Shown piece after piece: positions 17,669 to 26,847 of a stretch of DNA of 64,000 bases (position 1 is the stretch's first letter; every line of letters starts with the position of its first letter). Both the position numbers and the translations under genes were made by a program. The notes below the pieces were generated by a model, which was not told where the DNA came from, searched no databases, and worked only from the letters and a program-made list of their open reading frames with translations. This DNA comes from Bacteroidota bacterium (GTDB lineage: Bacteria > Bacteroidota > Ignavibacteria > Kryptoniales > JAKASW01): assembly GCA_023381615.1 (NCBI GenBank), contig JAMCQL010000065.1, positions 56,531 to 120,530 on the forward strand, written 5' to 3'.

Positions 17669-20600
17669 AAGTCGCCTCCGAGCGAGAAGTAGAATTTCGG
17701 ATAATGAAAGCCCTCGATATTATACTGCCACGCATAATCAAGCCTCAGTACAAAATACAAAAATGGGACCCTCGCTCCAAAGCCGGAACCGACCAGTAAA
17801 TCCTGTGTTACTGTCTGGCCAGAAGCGTCTCTTCTGAAAGGCTTGTACTGAGAAACTGAAGTAAACGCACTTCCCGCATCGACAAAAATTACTCCTTCAA
17901 TATTAGAAAGCAAAATCGGAATCAATCCGGGCACGAAGTACCTCACGAGCGGGAATCTCACTTCCATGTTTGTCAGGAAATATTTTGTCCCGAGCTGAGC
18001 GTTGAAGTCGTAACCACGGAGTGGAAACACGGGTGTGAGAAAAGCATAGTCCGCCACAGAGCTTATCGGAATATTTACAGTCGAATAATTCGTGTTTATC
18101 CAGTTGCTCATGCCGCCGATAAAGAATTTCTGCGGATTAGCGCCGACACTCGCCGCGCCTGCCGCCCGGAACGCAAACGTGTTCACGTCAAAGAAAGGAA
18201 GATAAGTCCTGTAATCAAACTGACCCGTCACAAATCCAAGAAAACTAGATGCGATTTTTGGCACATAAGTCAGCGTCAAATTGTATCGTGTGCCGTTCAC
18301 GGGAGCAAAATAACCTGCGAGAGTATTATCGCTCACGTAACTCATAGAACTCAAAAGAGCATTTGCAGAGGAGCCGAGATCGGCTGGGTTGTCAATATTC
18401 TGTCGCGAAATCCCTAGGTATGCAAAATTGAAATCGAGGCGATTGAATCTGTCAAAAGGTCGTGACATGGAAAGCTCGCCTATCAACGACTGGAAACGGT
18501 TGATTTCGTAATTCCCTGTCAAGTCATCGTAGAGATAGAGAAAAGCCGCCGTGTGGAGGAAACTGACTCCGTAGTTGATTTTTGATGCCAGATTCTGGTA
18601 CGAAAGCGCATAGTCGCTGTTCTTCAGGTCTATTACAAAATCGGTGTAGATGGCGATCTGATTATTCCCGAGCATGTCGCTGAAAGCCAGCTCAGTGGCA
18701 CCCTGAAAACCGTAGAGCGTGTTGAAGCCGGCTCCTCCCGCAATTATGTCAGGAGTAAAATCAATTTTGTACGGAAAAGGTATGAAATTACCAAGCGAGT
18801 CCACATTCCCTTTCAACAAGAAAGGAGAAACTTTCGGTTTGTTGTTCTCGCTTCCATATTCCGGAGCGAATACAAGATGACTGAAGTCTGAAGCAGTTGA
18901 AGCTCCATAAAGGGAAGTCAGATTTTTTGTGTTGTTAGTGCTGGTCTTCGAAGCCACTTCCCGCTTCGCGAAGAAATCTTTCACATAAGTCGTTGGGACA
19001 AGCGGCCCATTCATTTTGTGGTCGAGCGGCAAATCAATTGTGAATACGTCGTAGCCGCCGTAGTTCAAAGCAGCAAAGGCTAACTTCTGGCCGTCGCGCG
19101 AGAGAGACGGGTCTTCAATTCCATAAAGGGAATTTGTAAGCGGTACTTCTTTGTCGGTCTCAAAATTTTTGTAATAGAGATTGGAGATTCCATTCCTTGA
19201 TGAAACAAATATCAAGCCTTTGCCGTCGGGCGTCGGAAGCGGATATGAATTATCTCCGCCGTGCGGAACTGTGTTGGGAATATTCGGGAAATTAGTCCGT
19301 GTAATTCGCTCTATCTTCCCTGTCGCCACATCTATTGAAAAGATGTCAAGCGGATTTCCCGCTGCCCAGTGCGCCACATCTAGCGGATTTCCCTTCTGAT
19401 ATAAACTGTCTCCACGGTCAGAATCAAAAAATATCTTCTTCCCGTCGACAGACCAATGAGGCGCCTGGTCTGTGAAAATATCATTCGTGAGATTTCTAAC
19501 TTCATGCGTCCCTAAATTGTAAATATAGATATCGGACTGCAATGGCTTATACGCCGAGAAGGCAATTTCCTTTCCGTCCGGAGAAAAATCTATTCCGTTA
19601 ATTCCGTCAAACTGCAGATCGGGAAGTTCTTTTGTCTCGCCCGTATTAACATTTATCATGAAGATTTTATCATATTCGCCGGTTTTTGAGGCGACGGCGA
19701 CCTCCTTCCCATCCGGAGACCAGGCAATACCGGGCGTAAGCAGATGGAGTTCCTCGAAATTTGCCGTCCGGTTTCCCTTGACAAGTACGCGAATGAGTCT
19801 GCCTGTTACCGTCGACATCAAGTCGATATCAAAATACCCGGAGCGATTCGTTATGAAAGCGATCTTGTCGCCATGCGGGGAAATGACCGGAGTCGAATTG
19901 TAAAAACTGCCGTCCTTTTGATGGTCGGTCACTCTTCTCGCAAACTTGTCCAGTGACTCTCTCTCTCCAACCTCCGGGAAATAGACTTTGCGATTGTATT
20001 TCAGCCACTTCTCGGAAAGTTGATCGACGTTCAGCCCGATTGCTCGTTGAAAACCTCGGTTAACGCTGCGAGTCGCAAGAACCGCATGTACGATCTCGCC
20101 AATTTTTTCACCGCCATATCTTTCGTCAATGTAATGCCATACAGATTCGCCGCCGCGATAATCAAGATAACCATTAAGATATTCTATCGGCGGCATGTAA
20201 CCGTTCACCGTCGCATCAATTAGGAACTCATCTGAGGCCACTTCCCAGTGAGAAAGCGACTGATATTCGGCCATGCCTTCATTGAACCATGTCGGAAGCT
20301 GGAAGGTAATGTTGCGCTCGATGATAGACTGGATCGAACCGCCGTAAAACATTTCATCAAAGACAGCGTGGACGAGTTCATGGTGAGTTACATGGCGCAT
20401 CAGGCTCAGGCTTCCTTCCCACGGAAGCACAACCCTGTTCTTGTACAATTCCGTAACACCGCCCGTGCCTTCCTCTAAATATTCTTGGACAATGTTGTTC
20501 TGCTGGAAATCATTGTGGGAATTGAAGATCGCAATATTGATGCGCTTGTTAATCTGATAATGGAAGCTTGCGCTGATCGACGCAAGGGAACTTTCCGCTT

Positions 20601-20778
20601 CGACTGCGACAAACTGCGCCAGATCATATCCTCTATGTGTAAAATACACATTGAAGTGACGCGACTGGATGTATCTCCACTTAAAATCTTTGTAATGGAC
20701 TTTATTCTGGCCGAATTCCTGGGCAGAGACTGTGGAAGCAAGAACAAAAATTGTCACGAGAAACAAAAGCCTCTTCAT
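17665..20778 (-). CDS. Metalloprotease-like / TolB-type propeller / Omp85 surface-antigen fusion protein
   Basis: The 1037-residue protein begins with a signal peptide (cleavage after TVSAQ). The N-terminal third has a gluzincin-type zinc motif, HELVH at about 133-137, and a downstream FNEGMAEY, as in peptidase MA-like proteins. Residues about 290-600 hold PD40/TolB-like repeats (SPDGKEVAVASKTG, SPDGKEIAFSAYK, SVDGKKIFFDSDR, TPDGKGLIFVSS). The last ~380 residues resemble the Omp85/BamA bacterial surface antigen barrel (GGMSNWINTN). The zinc motif looks intact, but protease activity is inference. It is coupled to the PorV-like gene that follows by a 4-bp overlap. Confidence 0.8.
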   Translation of the reverse strand: MKRLLFLVTIFVLASTVSAQEFGQNKVHYKDFKWRYIQSRHFNVYFTHRGYDLAQFVAVEAESSLASISASFHYQINKRINIAIFNSHNDFQQNNIVQEYLEEGTGGVTELYKNRVVLPWEGSLSLMRHVTHHELVHAVFDEMFYGGSIQSIIERNITFQLPTWFNEGMAEYQSLSHWEVASDEFLIDATVNGYMPPIEYLNGYLDYRGGESVWHYIDERYGGEKIGEIVHAVLATRSVNRGFQRAIGLNVDQLSEKWLKYNRKVYFPEVGERESLDKFARRVTDHQKDGSFYNSTPVISPHGDKIAFITNRSGYFDIDLMSTVTGRLIRVLVKGNRTANFEELHLLTPGIAWSPDGKEVAVASKTGEYDKIFMINVNTGETKELPDLQFDGINGIDFSPDGKEIAFSAYKPLQSDIYIYNLGTHEVRNLTNDIFTDQAPHWSVDGKKIFFDSDRGDSLYQKGNPLDVAHWAAGNPLDIFSIDVATGKIERITRTNFPNIPNTVPHGGDNSYPLPTPDGKGLIFVSSRNGISNLYYKNFETDKEVPLTNSLYGIEDPSLSRDGQKLAFAALNYGGYDVFTIDLPLDHKMNGPLVPTTYVKDFFAKREVASKTSTNNTKNLTSLYGASTASDFSHLVFAPEYGSENNKPKVSPFLLKGNVDSLGNFIPFPYKIDFTPDIIAGGAGFNTLYGFQGATELAFSDMLGNNQIAIYTDFVIDLKNSDYALSYQNLASKINYGVSFLHTAAFLYLYDDLTGNYEINRFQSLIGELSMSRPFDRFNRLDFNFAYLGISRQNIDNPADLGSSANALLSSMSYVSDNTLAGYFAPVNGTRYNLTLTYVPKIASSFLGFVTGQFDYRTYLPFFDVNTFAFRAAGAASVGANPQKFFIGGMSNWINTNYSTVNIPISSVADYAFLTPVFPLRGYDFNAQLGTKYFLTNMEVRFPLVRYFVPGLIPILLSNIEGVIFVDAGSAFTSVSQYKPFRRDASGQTVTQDLLVGSGFGARVPFLYFVLRLDYAWQYNIEGFHYPKFYFSLGGDF

Positions 20779-21125
20779 ATCTTTTCCTCAAACTGAATAA
20801 AGTAATGTTAGAATTTTTTTCACGATAGTGCCACTTCTAAAAAGTAATACTGTGCTTTCAGGATAAAACAATTAATTCAACCAACTTGCCGCATCCACAC
20901 AACGGAATGCGCTCCCTTGTCAAGGGGGACAAAAAGCGTTCACGAACAGGTAGGTGATCCGCGCTCAATATTTCCCCTTCTTACCAAGGAGAGCTTCCCC
21001 GACTTATCAGGGGGATGAAGCCGACGGCTCGGCTCGTCGAGGGGAGGTCAATCCTATTCATAAAATACCCTCACTTCAAAACACAACCTTGGTTAATTGA
21101 AATGGTTCTAAGAAACGCATTCGAA
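20779..21125. other. Intergenic region with degenerate repeat remnants
   Basis: No gene is supported in this 347-bp gap. It contains CCCTTGTCAAGGG (20914-20926) followed shortly by GACAAAAAG, resembling half of the palindromic unit beside the RAYT transposase at 55.4 kb. It also has C/G-run segments (near 20973 and 21003, and GACGGCTCGGCTCGTCGAGG) that look like decayed repeats. The promoter of the Omp85 fusion gene should be at its left edge. Confidence 0.6.
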
Positions 21126-21860
21126 TCACGGGGCAAGCGTCATATGATTCACAACGTCCCTGACTCCAGTAGCAAGCGATGCATCTTCAAGCGCAGAATC
21201 CATCTCGCCAAAATCTTTTACCTGCCCCGTCAAAGTCACCACACCATCTTTCACGTCAATCATTATATTGCTATGAACAAGCCTGTCAAGCTTGAAAAAG
21301 TGCTCAATATCTGCCTTTATCTGACTATCGGAGCGCGGCTTAGCAGGAACAACCGTCAAGTCATTCTCGACGTTGCGTGCTCCGTACGTATTTTCCGCCA
21401 CACCTTGAGCGAGCTGCTTTTGAAGATAAGATGAAACCTTCCCAGTCAGAGTCACTTCTCCATTTTTCACTTTTACGACAACTGCGGCGTTTTGAAGTTC
21501 AGCATTCCGCTTGATCGCATTTCGCACATCATCCAGGATCAAGTCGTCTCCTCTTACGCCGGGAACGACTTTCAAATTATTCACTATATCCTTAACACCT
21601 GCCACTTTTTTAACATCGGCAACGACACGATGCAGTTCACGAAAATTAGTGACGGTTCCATTGAGCTTTACCGATCCGCCATTTACGTCGGCGGTTATAG
21701 CTACATCCGGTAGTTGTGAATCCAGAAGCAAGAAGCTTTCCACTTGTGATTTAATTCTGTCGTCTGGAATGTGTTTCTCGAAAACGGCGCTTTCTTTAGC
21801 GCATCCGATCAATAAAATTGGAAAAAGCAAAAGGATCGATTTGATTATTAAAGAACGCAT
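21126..21860 (-). CDS. Lipoprotein with three BON domains
   Basis: The product has a lipoprotein signal (lipobox LLIGC) and three consecutive BON domains, each ending in a GV-D-IVNN or related VV-NHM-type motif, as in OsmY/BON-family periplasmic proteins thought to bind membranes. The tracked start (21872) is probably wrong: an ATG at 21860 sits 6 nt after GGAGG and yields MRSLIIKSILLLFP. It likely acts at the periplasmic face of a membrane in envelope stress. It stands alone, with repeats upstream of the neighbouring fusion gene and the CNNM gene on its other side. Confidence 0.85.
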   Translation of the reverse strand: MRSLIIKSILLLFPILLIGCAKESAVFEKHIPDDRIKSQVESFLLLDSQLPDVAITADVNGGSVKLNGTVTNFRELHRVVADVKKVAGVKDIVNNLKVVPGVRGDDLILDDVRNAIKRNAELQNAAVVVKVKNGEVTLTGKVSSYLQKQLAQGVAENTYGARNVENDLTVVPAKPRSDSQIKADIEHFFKLDRLVHSNIMIDVKDGVVTLTGQVKDFGEMDSALEDASLATGVRDVVNHMTLAP

Positions 21861-22028
21861 AATTTCCTCCATCTTTTTTTAGATCCGCTTCCCTTTGGAA
21901 GACCAATGAAACAATTCAGATACTTTAACAGAAGATAAATCAATTCAGTTTCTGCAAAATTCAATTAAGTTAGACGCACACGGCAATGAAAAGTAACCGT
22001 GAAATTACACCACAATATTAATTTTCTT

Positions 22029-23231
22029 TCACTTCAGGGTAATCTTCAGCGCGTCCAATTTCCTTCCATCGGACTTCAAGACTTCAAACTCAAGGTTATT
22101 GATATAGATTTTTTCACCCTGAAATGGGATTCTTCCTACCTGAGAAGTTATCAACCCGGCAATTGTGGTGAACTCGCCTTTCGGAAGTCTGATTTTGAAG
22201 GCTCTCTCGATCTCTGTGATTTCAGTGTTTCCCTGCAAAATAGATTGCTTCATGCCTATGCGCTTTATCCTCTCTTCATTTTCCCAAATAGCTACATCGC
22301 CAAGGAACAGCTCCATAACATCCGAGGAAGTAACGAGACCGGCGGTTCCGCCAAATTCATCTATCAAAATCGCCACGTAAACTTTCTCAGCCCTGAACTC
22401 TTCGAGTAAATCGATTACCGTTACGTTCTCCGGCACAAAAAGAACATCGCTGACGATCTGGTCAGCAAACTCAACTTCTCGAAAGAGATCTTTTGCGTGA
22501 ACAACGCCGACAATGTTGTCGATCGAAGAGTCGTAGATTATTACTTTCGTCTTCCGTGCTTTCTCGAAAATGTTCCTGAGCTTATCAATGGTGGTACCGA
22601 GTTCAGCTGCGATGATCTGTGTTCTCGGAATCGCAATACTGCGGACAGAAAGGTTAGCATTTGCAATCAGCTTGCGAATTATATCTGACTCGATTTTGTC
22701 CAAATACCCGCTGCCGACCGTGCTGCTGAGGAAACGATAAACGTCGCGCTTCTGAAAAATCAAAGATTCCGACGGAGTGTGCAATACCTTATCGGCGATA
22801 AATGCCGATGCCCTTGCCGTGAATTTCACGACGGGCTTTGCTACAATGTAGAACGACCTTACGAACGGCAGGAGAAGTCGCGCCGAAGGTTCGGAGTTCT
22901 CAAGCGCCGCGCTCTTGGGAATCAGCTCACCAAAGAGGAATCCAATGGAGGTAATAAGAGGAAGAACGATGGACATCTGGATTTGCATTCCCTCGTGAAA
23001 AACGATTTCTGCAACAGACGCAAAAATCGTGATGAAGAGATTGCTTGCCACAACTACTGTCGCGAAGAAGACATCGTTGTTTTGAAGAAAGAATAAAGTT
23101 GACCTGGACGAAAAACCGGTTCCGCGATTTACGACGAGCGCAACTTTGTCGGCGGAGACAAACGAAGTCTCGGCGGCTTCAAAGCAAGCTACCAAGATCA
23201 AAGATAGGATGAGTACGATAAACTCAGTCAT
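22029..23231 (-). CDS. CNNM/CorC-HlyC family membrane protein (DUF21-CBS-CorC_HlyC)
   Basis: At 400 residues it shows the standard order: an N-terminal DUF21 region with about four membrane helices (LSLILVACFEAAETSFVSAD), a pair of CBS domains (GVVHAKDLF; AILIDEFGGTAGLVTSSDVM), and a C-terminal CorC/HlyC domain (LPKGEFTTIAGLITSQVGRIP). Family members mediate or regulate Mg2+/Co2+ efflux; the 'hemolysin' label is historical. It has its own gap upstream (76 bp after VanZ) and is on the same strand as VanZ and nnrD. Confidence 0.88.
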   Translation of the reverse strand: MTEFIVLILSLILVACFEAAETSFVSADKVALVVNRGTGFSSRSTLFFLQNNDVFFATVVVASNLFITIFASVAEIVFHEGMQIQMSIVLPLITSIGFLFGELIPKSAALENSEPSARLLLPFVRSFYIVAKPVVKFTARASAFIADKVLHTPSESLIFQKRDVYRFLSSTVGSGYLDKIESDIIRKLIANANLSVRSIAIPRTQIIAAELGTTIDKLRNIFEKARKTKVIIYDSSIDNIVGVVHAKDLFREVEFADQIVSDVLFVPENVTVIDLLEEFRAEKVYVAILIDEFGGTAGLVTSSDVMELFLGDVAIWENEERIKRIGMKQSILQGNTEITEIERAFKIRLPKGEFTTIAGLITSQVGRIPFQGEKIYINNLEFEVLKSDGRKLDALKITLK

Positions 23232-23306
23232 CTTGAACCAATCAAGAAATGAGAGAATAATTGTCCGAAGTGTGAGTTACCCACCGTGCCGGACTGGTGA
23301 ATTTCA

Positions 23307-23732
23307 TCAAGGCGTTCCCCAATTCCTTTCTTTGGGACGCAGCTTATCTTTGAGTAAAACCACAAACAGAACCACTACAGCTGCCGTTGTATCAACCAGA
23401 AGATCTTTTATGTCCTCCGTTCTTCCGGGAACAAAAGACTGGTGATATTCGTCAGCCGCAGCATACAATATGACGAAGAAGAGAGTCATCACGAGGCTGA
23501 ACTCGCTGAGAAATCGGCTGAAATTTTGATATCGCAACGCCCTGTAACCAAGATAATAGAGCATCCCGAACAAAAGACTATGCGCAATCAAATGAGCTTC
23601 AGGAAACTCAAACGGGGAATAAGTTGATCCCCGCATTGATGAAAGCGTGTAGATGAGCGCCATCCAAATGAGGACGGGCAGTTGAAATTTCAGGAAGTCA
23701 GGATATTTTTTCGAATTCAAAAATCTCTCCAT
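23307..23732 (-). CDS. VanZ-like family membrane protein
   Basis: This 141-residue protein has four predicted membrane helices and the VanZ signature HLIAHSLLFGMLYYLGY with ADEYHQSFVPGRTEDIKDLLVDT, where the EYHQ..PGR..D..D residues are conserved. VanZ itself confers low-level teicoplanin resistance, but most homologues have no known role; nothing here suggests a van cluster. Its start overlaps the end of the nnrD gene by 35 bp, so it should be translated from the same mRNA. Confidence 0.85.
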   Translation of the reverse strand: MERFLNSKKYPDFLKFQLPVLIWMALIYTLSSMRGSTYSPFEFPEAHLIAHSLLFGMLYYLGYRALRYQNFSRFLSEFSLVMTLFFVILYAAADEYHQSFVPGRTEDIKDLLVDTTAAVVVLFVVLLKDKLRPKERNWGTP

Positions 23733-25278
23733 TTTCTATTTTTCCAAATGCACCCGGCAAGCTCTCTATGACATCGGTTGCAATCAGCGAGTACATCCCT
23801 TTAGATTCAAGAGCTATGTCCCCGGCAACGCTGTGTAAATACACTCCAGTAATTGCGGCATCGACCGAGCTCAGCTTTTGTGCTAACATCGCGGCGATAA
23901 TTCCCGTAAGCACATCGCCCATTCCCGCAGTAGCCATTCCCGGGTTACCATGGACATTCACAAACACTTTTCCATCTTTTGAAGCAATGACAGTTGGAGA
24001 GCCTTTCAAGACGAGCGTGATTTTATTGTCTTTTGCGTAGCGACGAGCGATCTCTACCCTGTCTCTGGCGATTTCGGCTGGAGATAATTTTGTGAGACGG
24101 CTGAACTCACCGTGATGAGGAGTCATAATAATTTCGCCATGGCTCTCCTGCAAAATGCTCGGCTGATCTGCAATTGCATTAAGCGCGTCCGCATCAATGA
24201 GTATCGTTCCGTCATGGCTTCTAACAATCTTGAAAATAAGCTGTGCAGTCTCCTGATTTCTCGACAAACCGGGCCCGATTACGAGAACATCCGACCACTC
24301 GAAGTACTTCTGGACTTGCAGAAGCACGGCAAGAGATAGGCTTCCGTCGCCGGTCTCAGGAAGCGGCACTGTCATTACTTCGGTCAGTTTAGCTTCGTAG
24401 ATAGTATTCAGATTCGACGGAACTCCAAGCACGACCGCTCCCGCGCCGGCTCGCATCGCCGCCTGACCGACCATCACACCCGCGCCTGTTAAACCGACAG
24501 AACCAACCAATCCAAAAATTTTTCCAACGGCATGCTTATAAGTTTCTGTCTTGCGACGCGGAAGTAAATTCTTGACGTCTTTACATGCGATGACAAAAGT
24601 TTCAACGCTTTTCAGAGACTCAAGGTCGCCGGGCATTCCGATATCCACGACAAAGACTTTGCCCGAGTTTTCTTTCCCGTCGTTCATCAAAAGACCGCGT
24701 TTGAGATTTCCCATCGTTGCGGTCGCAACTGCTCTGGAAGATGCGTTGAACACTGTGCCGTTGTTTGAATTGAGTCCGCTCGGCACGTCAACGGCAAGAA
24801 CAGGAGTTTTTGTTTGCAGCATCAAGTAGATCGCTTTCTGGACGGTATCCTTTGGTTCACCGCTCAGACCTGTTCCGAGAACCGCATCAATGACAAGATC
24901 GAAATCGTCGAGCGAAACCGGGGTCTTATCCAATTCCAGAAGTTCAACGTTCGCACGGCCACTCGGCAATTGTTTTAATTTGTCGTAGAAGATCTTTGCG
25001 TCACCGGTTATTTCCGCCTCAGTCCCGACCAAATAAACCTTGACAATCGCTCCCATTCCCGCAAGATAGAGAGAAGCTCCAAAGCCGTCGCCGCCATTGT
25101 TTCCCTTTCCGCACAAAGAGACGATGTGTTTGCCACGGACTTCGCCGAGAATTTTAGCCGCTGCCTTGGCAACGCCGAGGCTTGCCTTGTCCATGAGTGC
25201 TTCACCGCTTGCCTTCCCGCTTTCGACAGTCTCGCGGTCGCACTCTCTCATTTCATCTGCTGTTAACAAGTATTCCAT
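23698..25278 (-). CDS. nnr: Bifunctional NAD(P)H-hydrate epimerase / ADP-dependent dehydratase
   Basis: This fused NAD(P)HX repair enzyme of 526 residues has an N-terminal YjeF_N epimerase (SLCGKGNNGGDGFGASLYLA) and a C-terminal ribokinase-like dehydratase (GSVGLTGAGVMVGQAAMRAG, VLKGSPTVIAS, GNPGMATAGMGDVLTGIIA). It restores hydrated NADH/NADPH. The tracked start at 25314 would place the nuo terminator inside the gene. The ATG at 25278, preceded by GAGGGAG, begins the normal YjeF sequence MEYLLTADEMRECD and is preferred. VanZ overlaps its 3' end. Confidence 0.93.
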   Translation of the reverse strand: MEYLLTADEMRECDRETVESGKASGEALMDKASLGVAKAAAKILGEVRGKHIVSLCGKGNNGGDGFGASLYLAGMGAIVKVYLVGTEAEITGDAKIFYDKLKQLPSGRANVELLELDKTPVSLDDFDLVIDAVLGTGLSGEPKDTVQKAIYLMLQTKTPVLAVDVPSGLNSNNGTVFNASSRAVATATMGNLKRGLLMNDGKENSGKVFVVDIGMPGDLESLKSVETFVIACKDVKNLLPRRKTETYKHAVGKIFGLVGSVGLTGAGVMVGQAAMRAGAGAVVLGVPSNLNTIYEAKLTEVMTVPLPETGDGSLSLAVLLQVQKYFEWSDVLVIGPGLSRNQETAQLIFKIVRSHDGTILIDADALNAIADQPSILQESHGEIIMTPHHGEFSRLTKLSPAEIARDRVEIARRYAKDNKITLVLKGSPTVIASKDGKVFVNVHGNPGMATAGMGDVLTGIIAAMLAQKLSSVDAAITGVYLHSVAGDIALESKGMYSLIATDVIESLPGAFGKIENGEIFEFEKIS

Positions 25279-25297
25279 ATAATCTCCCTCACAAGAT

Positions 25298-25327
25298 AAA
25301 AAAAGCCGCTCCAAAAGTGAAGCGGCT
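25298..25327 (-). terminator. Rho-independent terminator after nuoN
   Basis: On the minus strand, AGCCGCT and AGCGGCT (7-bp stem, 10-nt loop) are followed by a run of seven T residues. It lies 24 bp beyond the nuoN stop and before the nnr start, and should end the nuo transcript. Confidence 0.9.
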
Positions 25328-25350
25328 GCGACAGATTTCTACACTTTCTT

Positions 25351-26802
25351 TTAAAACAACTTTTCCGTCAATGCCACGATGTACCCGGGTACCAATCCAA
25401 GCCCAATTACCGCAGCAGCCGCAATAATCAAAGCCGTGGCTCCCAACTTCGAGATCGGTACAGCCGTGCTCCCCTCCGCTCCAAAGGATCCCGACTGCGG
25501 TCGGGACAAATCTTTGAAATACATATTGACGACAACGTTTATATAGAAATAAACCGAGACAACACTCGCCAAAACTCCGACAATCGCGAGCCACGTCAAA
25601 TTCGCAGTGACTGCCGATGCAAAAAGATAATACTTTCCGAAGAATCCTGCGAAAGGAGGCAGACCGGCAAGAGAAAACATGAAGAGCGCCATCAATGCCG
25701 CAATGAACGGATGACGATAAGCGAGTCCTTCGTAATCTGAAATCTTCAGGTATTTTCCTTCCTTGCTTTCGAGTACCGAGACTACACCGAAGGCGCCAAT
25801 CTGCATGAAGGTGTAAGCAAGCATGTAATACAAAACGCCGGTTCTTCCTAAGCTATTTGCGGACGCAATTCCGACAAGCGCATAACCGGCATGGGCGATA
25901 CTCGAATACGCCAGCATTCGCTTGATATTCTGCTGGACAAGAGCGATGAGATTTCCTAAAACCATAGTAAACGCCGCGAGATACGCAATCACCAATTGAA
26001 ACTGCCATGTCGGGCGAATTGAATAGCTGAACACGATCACCAGTGCCGCAAATCCGGCCGCCTTGCCTCCTGTTGACATGAAACCAGAAATAGTTGTCGG
26101 TGAACCCTCATAGACGTCAGGAACCCACATGTGAAAAGGTACGGCGGAAATCTTGAAACTCAGTCCGACCAGGATCAACGCGGCTCCGATCCAGAGAAGC
26201 GGGTCGCCTTGAATTGAAGCGAACTCACCGAAAATTACCGCAAGATTCGTTGTGCCGCTCGCGCCATAGACAAGAGAAATTCCGTATAGAAAAAATCCTG
26301 TCGCGAACGCGCCAAGCAGAAAATATTTCAATGAAGCCTCGTTGGACTTTGTGTCGCGGCGAACAAATCCGGCAAGGACGTAGAGGCTGATCGACATCAG
26401 CTCAAGGCCGAGGAAAAGCACCATCAAGTCCCGCGCGCTTGCCATGAGCATCATACCGACTGTCGCAAACACAACAAGTGAATAATATTCGCCGTAATGA
26501 ACTTCTTCCTTCTCAAGATACGGCTTCGACAGAAGCACGCTCAACCCCGCGCTGAGCACGAATACAACTTCGAAGAAAGCCGGAAATCTCCCCGTGAAAA
26601 CCATTCCGTTGAACGCATCGCCCGAAGCAAAATATGTATTCACCGTCAAAGCGCCTGTTACTACCAAGCCAAGAAGCGTCAGCCAGTAGACGACATTTGC
26701 GGGCTTCTTCAAAGTCGCGTCGACAACAAGCAGGAGTAGAGAATAAACACTCAGAAAAATAATCGGACTAGCAGCAATTAGATCATTGTAATTAAAAAAC
26801 AT
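25351..26802 (-). CDS. nuoN: NADH-quinone oxidoreductase subunit N
   Basis: A 483-residue antiporter-like membrane subunit of complex I with about 14 helices. Diagnostic stretches are LGLELMSISLYVLAGF, ISAVPFHMWVPDVYEGSPTT and KRMLAYSSIAHAGYALVG, containing the conserved Glu and Lys residues of the proton channel. The C-terminal loop LSRPQSGSFGAEGSTAV, between the last two helices, is encoded by a palindrome (25480-25507) and is probably an in-frame insertion. It is separated from nuoM by an alpha/beta hydrolase gene and followed by a terminator. Confidence 0.95.
   Translation of the reverse strand: MFFNYNDLIAASPIIFLSVYSLLLLVVDATLKKPANVVYWLTLLGLVVTGALTVNTYFASGDAFNGMVFTGRFPAFFEVVFVLSAGLSVLLSKPYLEKEEVHYGEYYSLVVFATVGMMLMASARDLMVLFLGLELMSISLYVLAGFVRRDTKSNEASLKYFLLGAFATGFFLYGISLVYGASGTTNLAVIFGEFASIQGDPLLWIGAALILVGLSFKISAVPFHMWVPDVYEGSPTTISGFMSTGGKAAGFAALVIVFSYSIRPTWQFQLVIAYLAAFTMVLGNLIALVQQNIKRMLAYSSIAHAGYALVGIASANSLGRTGVLYYMLAYTFMQIGAFGVVSVLESKEGKYLKISDYEGLAYRHPFIAALMALFMFSLAGLPPFAGFFGKYYLFASAVTANLTWLAIVGVLASVVSVYFYINVVVNMYFKDLSRPQSGSFGAEGSTAVPISKLGATALIIAAAAVIGLGLVPGYIVALTEKLF
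25480..25507. repeat. Palindromic element inside nuoN
   Basis: TCCAAAGGATC, shared with the copies at 11291 and 27581, runs into the perfect stem TCCCGAC/GTCGGGA around CGCA (read on the minus strand). It encodes the extra loop RPQSGSFGAEG in NuoN without breaking the frame. Confidence 0.65.
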
Positions 26803-26847
26803 TGTCTTCCTCGAAGATTACTCCGTCCATTCTCTAGAAGGACGGAC

